Positions 8,595-17,100 of a DNA stretch of 48,754 bases are shown in pieces. The first letter of the stretch is position 1; every line of letters begins with the position of its first letter. Both the position numbers and the translations under genes were made by a program. Origin of the DNA: Okeania sp. SIO2B3 (lineage in GTDB: Bacteria; Cyanobacteriota; Cyanobacteriia; Cyanobacteriales; Microcoleaceae). The stretch lies in the NCBI RefSeq assembly GCF_010672525.1, contig NZ_JAAHGH010000049.1:1-48754 (forward strand). The letters are read 5' to 3'. The notes beneath the pieces were generated by a model. That model was not told the origin of the DNA and did no database searches. It saw only the letters and a program-made list of their open reading frames with translations.

Positions 8595-8783
8595 ATGATT
8601 TTAGCATTAACTCACCTGATAAAAGCATTAAAGCCGAAGCAATCTCCCATTTCTTCCCCAAGATTGACTTATGCAAGAGGTCTAATAATTCAATATAAAT
8701 TGGGAATAAGTGACTGGGAGACAGTGGAACAAATTCGAGAGAATCCGTACATACAATATTTTATATCATGTCCGGATGATTAG
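8595..8783 (+). pseudogene. Remnant of an IS1182-type transposase
   Basis: A 62-codon frame whose second half, GLIIQYKLGISDWETVEQIR then ENPYIQYFIS, matches the N-terminal DUF772-like segment of IS1182/IS5-type transposases (LIIKEKLG..., ENPYLQYFIG). The rest of the ~450-residue transposase is missing. It lies in the 770-bp gap between the A-T-TE gene and the FAD oxidoreductase gene, so mobile DNA has rearranged this spot. The remaining part of the gap (8129-8594) shows no gene I can support. Confidence 0.6.
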
Positions 8784-8876
8784 TGATAAAAAAAACTTTC
8801 TCTTTCTTCTTCTTTTTTCCCTCCTGACTCCTGACTCCTTCATCATTTATTTATAACTGTTCAACCGGACATGATA
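8764..8876. repeat. Inverted repeat, MITE-like, ends ATATCATGTCCGG
   Basis: ATCATGTCCGG (8765-8775) and its complement CCGGACATGAT (8865-8875) bracket ~90 bp that includes CTCCTGACTCCTGACTCC. Similar termini recur at 45914-46055 and, with AAATCCG, at 44841-44934. This points to a family of short non-autonomous elements. It overlaps the end of the transposase remnant. Confidence 0.45.
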
Positions 8877-8899
8877 TTATTGGGCCGAAGAGTATGTCT

Positions 8900-10285
8900 T
8901 TACCATTCAGCCATCTGTCCTGCAATTCGTCCGAAATGAGAGCCAAATAGTAGTCCTGTTCCACCAGCATAATTATGATAATAAAGTCCACCAGCCAACT
9001 CACCTACTGCAAAAATATTTCGGAAAACATAGCCGGATTTTGAAACAATTCTGGCACTCGAATCAATCTTGATACCTCCATAGCAGAAAGTTAGACCTGC
9101 TCTGACAGGTGCAATATAGAATGGCTTTACTTCAATAGGAGATGGCTTCTCTTTAGACTTGAAGTGTGTAAGATTTATCCTGTGATTCTTAAAATTTTGG
9201 TTGAATTGTGCGATAGTCATCTCTAAATTTTCTACCGGAATTTTTACTGCATAAGCTAAACCTCGCAATGAATCAGCTCTAAAAAGGTTATTAGTTAAAA
9301 AATACCCATGAGATACCTTCTGTATAGAGCAACTGTCAAATATTTGAAATGCAATAGCATCTGGCTGTTTAATAATTGCAGAGCCAAACTTTGCATATAA
9401 AAAATTGGGAAGATCGGCATGCTCATCAAAAAAACGTAAGCCTTTTTTGTTTACTGTAATCCCAAAATTGAAGGCATAACGTGAATTGTTTTGACTTTTT
9501 TCATTATCTCCAGGCAATATTTCACTAAATTTTGAACATTGTGGTGTTGCATGACAAGATGAATAATCACCACTAAGTTTAAATTGATGCTTCAGAGCTA
9601 GCTCGATGCCTTTTCCCGTATTAAAAGGAACACCTCTTAAGTTAATATCTTTCCATTCCTCTCCCAAAAACCGTTTTCTCAGTGTCTTATTTGCCTGAAA
9701 ACTACCACATGCGAGGATAAGATTGCGAGAATAAAAAACTCCTCTGCTCGTAACCACCTCAATTTTCTCTTTGTTAAAAGCAATATCTTGAAGTTCGGTA
9801 TCATACAGAAAATGTGCCCCCATTCGTTCTGCCACAGAAAAGTTAATTTCCTGTAACTTACTGCCTGAACCTTTTATCCGAATCGGAAGACTTCCTGACA
9901 AAATATTTGGCTTTACCTCCCACCTGTGCCCCAAACTATAAAGCCACCGAATTGTTTCAAACCCATGTCTAACTAAACAGGTTAGAATTTCGTGTGAAGC
10001 TTGTCTTTTAGTGATTCGCATAATATCTTGATACATCTGTTCAGGACTATATGACTTATACTCCTTCAGTAATTCACTTCGCCTCGAATCGTCCTTGTCG
10101 ATCAAAAAAAGAATATCTTCTATGGATGTATGAGGAAATCTGAAATTCATAGTCAGAGAACTGTTTCCTCCTCTCAAATATTTGGGTGACTTTTCGACAA
10201 CTAATACCCTCGCGCCTCTTTGGATACCAGATATAGTTGCACATAATCCAGCATTTCCAGCTCCAATAACTATGATGTCATACAT
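8900..10285 (-). CDS. TcuA-like FAD-dependent oxidoreductase
   Basis: A 461-residue flavoprotein of the FAD_binding_2 (fumarate reductase/succinate dehydrogenase flavoprotein, tricarballylate dehydrogenase-like) family. The start is taken at ATG 10285, giving MYDIIVIGAGNAGL with the dinucleotide-binding GxGxxG at residues 8-13. The longer frame opens at a TTG inside the YcaO gene. Other family features are VVEKSP, RGGNSSLTMNFRF and the C-terminal AGGTGLLFGSHFGRIAG that closes the FAD site. Length is normal for single-chain members. Its start is 11 nt downstream of the YcaO stop, so co-translation is likely. In this setting it may dehydrogenate or otherwise oxidise the modified peptide. It is not the FMN nitroreductase-like dehydrogenase that usually oxidises azolines in YcaO pathways. 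Substrate unknown. Confidence 0.8.
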   Translation of the reverse strand: MYDIIVIGAGNAGLCATISGIQRGARVLVVEKSPKYLRGGNSSLTMNFRFPHTSIEDILFLIDKDDSRRSELLKEYKSYSPEQMYQDIMRITKRQASHEILTCLVRHGFETIRWLYSLGHRWEVKPNILSGSLPIRIKGSGSKLQEINFSVAERMGAHFLYDTELQDIAFNKEKIEVVTSRGVFYSRNLILACGSFQANKTLRKRFLGEEWKDINLRGVPFNTGKGIELALKHQFKLSGDYSSCHATPQCSKFSEILPGDNEKSQNNSRYAFNFGITVNKKGLRFFDEHADLPNFLYAKFGSAIIKQPDAIAFQIFDSCSIQKVSHGYFLTNNLFRADSLRGLAYAVKIPVENLEMTIAQFNQNFKNHRINLTHFKSKEKPSPIEVKPFYIAPVRAGLTFCYGGIKIDSSARIVSKSGYVFRNIFAVGELAGGLYYHNYAGGTGLLFGSHFGRIAGQMAEW

Positions 10286-10296
10286 TAGATCTTTAT

Positions 10297-11271
10297 TTAG
10301 CAAAATGGGTCTTCCTCTAAGTATGGGTACTGAATTCTGCTTTTTTCTTTGGTCAGTGCATAACTGCTGTAAGCTCTATATAAAATTAGTGATTGTCTTT
10401 TTTTTATAGGACAAGTATAGATAGTTTCAAATGGAAATTGAATTGCTTTACAAATTTCCATTATATCGTATTTTTGATAGTTGATTTTGGTTGGCGGAAG
10501 GTTAGAAACTTTTATTAAAAAGTAGCGAAGTTTATTCAAAACAGCAGAAGTGCAAAGATTTCTCATTCGTTTCAAGCTTAAAATATTGTTGCTAGTGTCA
10601 CTGCTACTTTTGCACAGGAAGTTTCCTGCCAACATTAGCGCCTCAATTCTGGATGACATAAGAGCATCAGATTGGTTTTCCTTGAGTGAAGAACCACATA
10701 AAAAAATTGGCAAATTTTTATTTTGCAAGACTGCCAAAATGAAAGGTGATGCTTGAAGAGTTGTATAATAGTCTATGAAATATTCAAGAGGAAGATTTTC
10801 ACGACTTCCAATTTTTCTGATCTTTCTGTCCTTATACCAAATTTCACAAAGTATATGTCTTTCAAGCATCTCCAGAATAGCATGTTGTTCGGCTAGATTT
10901 GATTTTGAGTGTGCGCCAAGTCCCGTAGTACCAATTAATGGATTGCCGTTGCGTATCAAATAATCTTTTGCTAACATTATGCGTGTAACCGTTGGATCTA
11001 AATAATTACTGAACAAGAGCGGTTTCATTGAAAGATTTGCTAATGGACTAGCCATAACTCGTTCGAGAATTTCAATTCTGGAGATCAATATAGCTTCATC
11101 AAAACATTTTTTTCCACTGTGACCAAAAAATAAATGACGAATACCTTGTCGATCTATTAGTACAGTTGAACTATCAACATAGTATGTATTCCGATCTAAA
11201 GGATGGGAATAGAAAGTAGAAATAATTGGAATCCCATCAAAATGTCCCTTTATTAAATAATCTTTCTCCAT
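10297..11271 (-). CDS. YcaO-domain protein (ATP-dependent peptide backbone modification)
   Basis: A 324-residue YcaO homologue. Visible motifs are SRIEILERV (residues ~64-72, the SxxxEaiER ATP/Mg element), GTTGLGAHSKSN followed by AEQHAILEMLERHI (~114-140, the second acidic ATP-binding element), and RIEALMLAG (~213). YcaO proteins use ATP to activate a backbone amide, making azolines, thioamides or amidines. At 324 residues it is shorter than many ~400-residue members, and it has no fused E1-like/RRE part. No separate E1 or TfuA gene is in the window. The start codon lies 2 nt after the hydroxylase stop, so the two are translationally coupled. The precursor has no Cys in its C-terminal half, so thiazole formation there is impossible. 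Thioamide, amidine or oxazoline chemistry remain options. Confidence 0.8.
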   Translation of the reverse strand: MEKDYLIKGHFDGIPIISTFYSHPLDRNTYYVDSSTVLIDRQGIRHLFFGHSGKKCFDEAILISRIEILERVMASPLANLSMKPLLFSNYLDPTVTRIMLAKDYLIRNGNPLIGTTGLGAHSKSNLAEQHAILEMLERHILCEIWYKDRKIRKIGSRENLPLEYFIDYYTTLQASPFILAVLQNKNLPIFLCGSSLKENQSDALMSSRIEALMLAGNFLCKSSSDTSNNILSLKRMRNLCTSAVLNKLRYFLIKVSNLPPTKINYQKYDIMEICKAIQFPFETIYTCPIKKRQSLILYRAYSSYALTKEKSRIQYPYLEEDPFC

Positions 11272-11273
11272 AT

Positions 11274-12278
11274 TTACAGTAGATCATTGAAACTGTCTCT
11301 AATACGTTCACCGACTGTAGTTAATTTTGCCTTTTCAGAATAGACAGTATCCAATCCAATTTCTAGTTGTAGCTTGCAAAGTTGCAAGCGATCTCGGAAG
11401 CGAATATCCATACCCATCATAGAAAGCTTCTTAAAAATACTAACCATTCGCTTCAATACAAAAGTTGCATGAAATATTCCACGCATTGGTCTTAGATCGT
11501 CGCGAATTGGGGCACGAAATTCTTTCTGAGAAGATGGATTTAAGACTATTTTGTCATGAAAGAACAAAGCTTCAAGTCTCAAATGTGAAAACTCATGCAC
11601 AATATGTTCAATCCAATATCCAACTTGATCTTCTAGCTCGTGGGGTACTCTTAGCCATATAGCTCCAAAGGTTCGAGGTGAAGTATCACCTCGAAGAACT
11701 TTTCCTCTAAATAGTTTAATATGGGTAACAAACTCCTTGAATTCAGCGAAAAATTCAGGCTCCGCATCTTGAATTAATGTAATTGCTGAACGAATATTTT
11801 CTTGATGTACAGTGAGTTGATTATTCTCAATAGGTAGGATATCTGCACTTTCACCACGAATATTCTTTTGGTCATAAGAACGCAAATGTTTTATGTAAGG
11901 ATATTCCCATGATTCAGTTTCTATGGATGTAATAGTGTATTTACAAGGATATAGCAAGTATAACCCAGAAAAATTTTGGTACATTGTCGCCAATCTAGCT
12001 TTGATAACTGTTACTGTTTTTGTTTTCATGGCCTCACGAAGTTCATATGCCTCAAGAAAAATAAGAGGATGCCAGCGGAATTCCACATCTAACCCTTTAA
12101 TAACCCTAGTTATGTGGCTGCAGTCAATATTTGTATGTTGCAGACAATCTAGATGCATTAGTACACTCGTTTTAACAACTTCTCTTACTGACTTGTTAAT
12201 TTCAAAATTAAGTTTTGAATTTGGAATGACCGTTTGCCAGTCTAAGGGGACTTTACTAATAATTTTATCCATAGACAT
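11274..12278 (-). CDS. aKG-HExxH-type peptide beta-hydroxylase homologue
   Basis: A 334-residue protein. The metal-binding HEFSH is at residues ~228-232, preceded by RTFGAIWLR and followed by a basic/acidic block, FRAPIRDDLRPMRGIFHATF. This layout is typical of the HEXXH-motif RiPP proteins now known as aKG-HExxH peptide beta-hydroxylases, which use iron and 2-oxoglutarate rather than acting as peptidases. The start is uncertain: ATG at 12278 or 12272, or a GTG at 12296 extending the frame. It is the first gene of the tightly packed hydroxylase-YcaO-FAD unit and lies 830 bp downstream of the precursor gene. Candidate substrate residues in the precursor are the Asp/Asn of its C-terminal part. 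Function as hydroxylase is by family; the target is inference. Confidence 0.78.
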   Translation of the reverse strand: MSMDKIISKVPLDWQTVIPNSKLNFEINKSVREVVKTSVLMHLDCLQHTNIDCSHITRVIKGLDVEFRWHPLIFLEAYELREAMKTKTVTVIKARLATMYQNFSGLYLLYPCKYTITSIETESWEYPYIKHLRSYDQKNIRGESADILPIENNQLTVHQENIRSAITLIQDAEPEFFAEFKEFVTHIKLFRGKVLRGDTSPRTFGAIWLRVPHELEDQVGYWIEHIVHEFSHLRLEALFFHDKIVLNPSSQKEFRAPIRDDLRPMRGIFHATFVLKRMVSIFKKLSMMGMDIRFRDRLQLCKLQLEIGLDTVYSEKAKLTTVGERIRDSFNDLL

Positions 12279-12377
12279 TCTTGAAAAAATTAACACCCTA
12301 CAATGGTTGAAATCTTTATCTAACTTTGCTTAGGGAAATTTATAGTTGAACGAATTATTTTGATTATTGACAATATT

Positions 12378-12661
12378 AGAGTTGTTAAGAAATAAAAATT
12401 AAACAATGCTCAAAATCTTATAGAATAAGCTTTTCAGGATATCCGGAAGAAAAAAGCACTATAAACTATAGAGTTGTTGGTAATTAAGCTAAAAAAATGG
12501 CTAAAACCCTTATCAGTCAAAGTTTATAGCATTCTTTATGCCTTAAATCGTAAAAGCCTTATATGGTAAGCTTTTGAGCATTGTTCAACTTTTATTTCCC
12601 AACAACTCTTATGATTAATAAAGGTTTGAGCCATTTTTTTTACTTAATTCCCAACAACTCT
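12378..12661. repeat. Two interleaved inverted-repeat (MITE-like) elements
   Basis: Four ~45-50 nt arms occur in the order A-B-A'-B'. A (12378-12430) pairs with A' (12555-12609), and B (12470-12512) pairs with B' (12620-12661). All outer ends carry AGAGTTGTT / AACAACTCT. A and A' share AACAATGCTCAAAA, B and B' share an AAAATGGCT-like core. The pairs cannot both fold fully at once. This fits one MITE inserted into, or recombined with, a second copy. The rest of the 830-bp gap between the hydroxylase and precursor genes (12662-13108) holds no supportable gene, only a short palindrome around GTGCTTAAAGCAC (12699-12711). Confidence 0.65.
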
Positions 12662-13108
12662 ATTATCAATAAAGAACTTGAAAAGTCTGCGTTCGCTTTG
12701 CGTGCTTAAAGCACCGCAGGGATTTCTCAACTACTAGAGTTAATTGATAATCAATGTCTTAGCAGATTTTGCCTATAAGCCTTAATGGTTTTATGTTACA
12801 GATGTTTTGTGATATCGAACTCAGGTGAACTCTTATTGTTTGTGGAATTACCAATACGCATCAAAATCATGACTGCTTCAGATGGCTATAGTTGTTGCAA
12901 GTAACCCGCTAGGCAATGTGAGGTTTTTATAGCAGCGCCAGATTGCTTAGGACACTCTAATTATGCCTTAAGTTATTACAGGGTATTTGGTAATAATAAA
13001 ATGTTCTAAGAGTCATGGCGGCTGCTATATTTTGATTTCCTGAGATGTCTATAGTTCTATAACCAAGGCTAAGTACATTAGTTTACACACCTCATGTCAA
13101 TGAGCAGG

Positions 13109-13285
13109 CTAATCTTCCTGTAATGCTGCGGGACTAATAACTTCTGGTGGAAAATTATCAAAATTGACAACTTCAAAACTGTCTTGAGGCATTTCTTGAG
13201 CTACTTCTTGAGCCACTTCTTGAGCCACTTCTTGAGGGGCTTCAACCTTTCCCACACACTCTTGAATAATTTCTTGATCTTTCAT
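13109..13285 (-). CDS. RiPP-like precursor peptide, 58 residues
   Basis: ATG at 13285 is chosen because CGGAG lies 7-8 nt upstream; a longer frame opens 7 codons earlier without such a site. The peptide begins MKDQEIIQECVGKVEAPQ, then has three EVAQ repeats and a variant EMPQ (residues 19-34, a 12-nt DNA repeat). It ends with SFEVVNFDNF, PPEVI, SPAALQED. An acidic helical leader followed by a distinct C-terminal segment is the usual precursor layout. The only Cys is residue 10, in the leader. The C-terminal part has Ser36 and Ser51, several Asp/Asn and three Pro, and no Thr, Tyr, Trp or His. It sits between the NRPS and the hydroxylase/YcaO/FAD genes on the same strand, which is the main reason for the call. 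A cleavage site cannot be assigned. Confidence 0.7.
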   Translation of the reverse strand: MKDQEIIQECVGKVEAPQEVAQEVAQEVAQEMPQDSFEVVNFDNFPPEVISPAALQED

Positions 13286-13318
13286 AAAAGTCTCCGTTAT
13301 GCACAATATAAGTTAATA

Positions 13319-13405
13319 GTCCGGACAGTTTTCGCTTGTTATCCCTGAAACCCTGATTATACTGTTAGCAATTAGGGCTAGATGGTGTGGCTGAAAAATT
13401 GTCCG
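13319..13405. promoter_or_regulatory. Candidate control region of the precursor gene
   Basis: On the minus strand a TATAAT-like hexamer lies at 13356-13361, but I find no good -35 partner. Two similar sites in inverted orientation flank it: CGGACAGTTTT (13322-13332) and AAAAATTGTCCG (13394-13405). GTCCGGAC at 13319-13326 is a perfect palindrome. This could be a regulator-binding arrangement for the precursor. It is inference from symmetry and position. Confidence 0.3.
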
Positions 13406-14115
13406 AAGTACTCTACACATTTAATTATAACATCGAACGGTGATTCTTGTCTCTTTTTTTCATTTTATCGCCTTATTCTTGCTACTGGAGTTTAGACTAA
13501 ATTTTGGGGTCTTCAGATAATTTGCTCAGAAGCAATGAAGACTTGAAACTCAGACCCCTTGGAGAATATAAGGGGTGCTGATGTTTTCAATGCTGTTGAT
13601 CATTTTTCTTTTTTGGCGAGGCAAGGATGAACCTGACATTATTCAAACTATTCAAAAACTATTCAAAAAGTCTTTCCAGGGCACGATTAACCTATAGCAC
13701 AGGCTATGGATAAGTAGAATGGTGGAAAAAAACAGAAGTATGTAACGAAAAGTAAATTCCCAAAAACTCTTTTCCCTTCTGCCTTCTGCTATCCTGTTCT
13801 TGCCTTTTTATAACGATAATTTTCAACACCGACCTACTTAATTGACTAAAAAGTGTTTGTAATGCTGCAATGCGAAATAGTTTCAGTCTTATTGGCCTAT
13901 TTCACTATTCTCCGTCGGCAAGTTTCCGGCCTGCCTTAATTAGTCTAAACCCCAGTTGCTATGTGACAGGGTAGTGCAGTAAGCGAACAGGTTTACAAAA
14001 AATAATAATGTGTAAATATGCCAGAATGCACTGCTACAGTTAGTCCAAACTGTGACATACTTGAAGTGAAATGGTATAAGTTGTAGCCAGTAGCTAGTCA
14101 CTTTCTGAGAGAGTA
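13406..14115. other. Long spacer between NRPS end and precursor promoter
   Basis: No gene is supported here. ACCCCTT-9 nt-AAGGGGT (13554-13576) can form a 7-bp hairpin in the NRPS 3' transcript. At 13985-14031 there is a dispersed repeat (AACAGGT-TACAAAAAATAAT, AATATGCCAG) that recurs at 47355-47394. The length argues for separate promoters for the NRPS and the precursor. Confidence 0.5.
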
Positions 14116-17100
14116 TCAATATTTAATTTCATAATTCTGGGTAATTCTTTGCAATAAGAGAATAAAATCTTTCGTGATTTGCTTTATAAAGTTAGTACCA
14201 AATAAGTCAGTTCTATATTTAAAAAACCCAGATACATTTCCCTGACATAAATTAATGACTAATCCCAAAGTACGGTTTGTAAAACGAACATCAATTGGTA
14301 TATAGTTAGATTTTACATTTGTAATCGATAATGGTTGTGAACTTTGATAGTTAAGCTGAAAAAATACCTGAGATAATAGAGAGTATGTGTTATTGTCCCA
14401 ACTGATCGGTTGTAAAGACATAATCGAACCAGGCAAAAACTGAAAATAATGAGCCTCAACAACTGCCTTGTAGACTTTATCTAATAACTCTTTGAAGGTC
14501 AAATTGCTACTGAACCGGATTCGTATTAATTGACTATTAGAAAAATAACCTATTACTCCCCTAAATTCTTTCCTAACACGATTTGAAAAAGAAGATGCCA
14601 CAACAATATCTTTTTTATCTGTGTATTTATACAATAAGAGTTGAAAAACTGACATAAAAAGAATAAATAGTGTAACTCCTTGAGCCTGACTAAGAAATTT
14701 TAGTTCTTTATATAGTGAATTAGATAAAGTAAATACTTCATATCTACTATTAGGAATTTCTGTCTTTATCTTAGATGCTTGAAATAGCGGTGAGGCTTTT
14801 AAAAGATGTTTTTTTCTTTTGGAAATAAGCTCCTTAAAATATTCAGTTTCTAGCTGTTTTTGTTCCCAAAGAACAAAATCTGAGTATTGAGTAGAAAGTT
14901 TTGGCAAGGGAGAGGTTTGACGAACGGAGAAAGCATTATAGAGTATTGATATTTCCTTGAGAAAAATATCGAATGACCAACCATCAAATATCATGTGATC
15001 AATTATAAATAGAAGAATATTTTCTTGTTTACGAATGCGAAAAAGTTGTAGTCGCATGAGGGGAAATTGCGATATGTCGAATGGCTTATGAATTTCTCTA
15101 ATAGTATGCTTATTGACGTATTCTTCTTGAGCGTTTTCTGAAAGATGACTTATATCAAAAACTGGTATAAATAGAATTAGTTCTGATTGAACACTCTGAG
15201 TTGGTTGTCCTGCTATAGCAGTAAAGTTAGTTCGTAAAGCTTCATGCCGACGCACCACTTCGTTAAATGCTTGCTCCAAAGCAACTACATCGAGTGATCC
15301 TATTAAACGTATGACTGTAAAAGGATTAATAACAAATCTGTTAGGATTAGATATACAACGGGACCATCGGCGTTGTTGGCTGAGTGAGAGAGAAAAATTA
15401 TTCCTCCGCAAAGTAGGGCTAGAAATAGGGAAGTTTTGTAAAACCTGCTCCAACCTCTCAATATGATCTGCAAGTTTCTTAATAGTTGGTCTTTCTAAGA
15501 TACTACGCAAAGATAGTTCATAATGAAAAGCTTCACTAATTTGAAACAGTAGCTGAGTAGCTAAAAGGGAATGCCCTCCCAATTCAAAGAAGTTATCGTG
15601 AATGCCAACTTGCTCTACCCCTAAAAGATTGCTCCAAATTGTCGCCAATATTTCCTCTGTAGGTGTACGAGGAGCAACAAAAATGGCTTCGGAGCTGAAG
15701 TTCGAGGAATCGGGACTCGGTAATGCTCTTCTATCTACTTTCCCATTCGGGGTAAGGGGCATAGCCTCCAATATGACAAAAGCTGAAGGCATCATATAAT
15801 TTGGTAATTTTTCCTTGAGAAAGCGACGTAGTTTACTGATATTAATAGCTTGTTCAACGGAAATGATATAGGCGACAAGACATTTATTTCCGAGGCTATC
15901 TTCTCTAGCAATAACCACTGTTTTCTGAACATCCTGGTGTTGAGACAAAACCGCTTCAACTTCACCCAGTTCAATGCGAAAACCACGAATCTTAACCTGA
16001 TTATCAATCCGACCGAGAAACTCAATGTTGCCATCAGGTAAATAACGAACCTTATCCCCAGTCTTGTATAATTTTGCATTAGGTTCGTCGCTAAAGGGAT
16101 TAGAGATAAATTTATCAGTCGTTAATTCAGGACGATTCAGGTAGCCTCGGGTTAAACCTGCACCTCCAATATGCAACTCACCAGCAATACCAATAGGTAC
16201 AGGTTGAAGTTGAGAATTTAAAATATAGATTTTGGTATTGTTAATAGGATGACCAATAGAAGGAAGATGTTGTTGATTTTCTGTTTTAGCAACAACCCCA
16301 GAAGTTGTTACAACCGTATTTTCCGTGGGGCCATAGTTATTAATCAACCTGAAAGGTAAAGATATTGATGGGTAATCATGAAGCTTATCCCCTCCTGTTA
16401 AGATAATCCGCAAATCAGTCTTTTCAGTCCATTCCAGAGATAACAAAAGCTCTACTAAAGGCGTTGGCAAAAAACAAATTGTGATTTTTTGGGATATTAA
16501 CCAGTTTTTAAGCTTTTCTGCTAAACCAATAATTTCAGGGCTAATGATAAAAAGACTTGCCCCACTTGCCAAGTAAGGCCAAATTTCCCAGACTGAAGCA
16601 TCAAATGCTGTTGATGCTATTTGAGTGGCTCTGTCTAATGGAGTAAGTTCAAAAGTAAGCTGATGCCAGAAAACTAAATTTGATAATCCTCTATGAGGAA
16701 TCAGCACTCCCTTGGGCATTCCTGTAGAGCCAGAAGTATAAATAACATAGACTAAATTCTCTAACTTGACACAGCTACATAAGTTGTTATTGCTCTCTTG
16801 AGAAATAACCTTCCAATCTGAATCTAAACGAACTAATTGTGCCTTATGTACGGGCAATGTCTCCACAAGCTTCTGTTGAGTAAGTAGTAACGATACCTGA
16901 GCATCTTCGAGCATAAATTTCAGACGCTCTTGGGGATAATTTGGATCTAAAGGCACATAAGCCCCACCTGCCTTGAGAATCCCTAACAAGCCTACAATCA
17001 TCAAGGGCGATCGCTCCACACAAATCCCCACCAGTACCTCTGCTCCCACTCCCAGCTTTTGCAAATAGTGTGCTAACTGATTAGCGCGACAATTCAATTC

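Noticed and set aside
11274-12278. Zinc metallopeptidase reading of the HEFSH motif
   Set aside because: The surrounding pattern (RTFGAIWLR before, RPMRGIFHATF after) and the YcaO/precursor context match the RiPP HExxH hydroxylase family better than peptidases.
13861-13979. Second precursor peptide on the plus strand (about 35 codons)
   Set aside because: A short frame without a ribosome binding site, opposite in strand to all cluster genes, and lacking leader-like composition.
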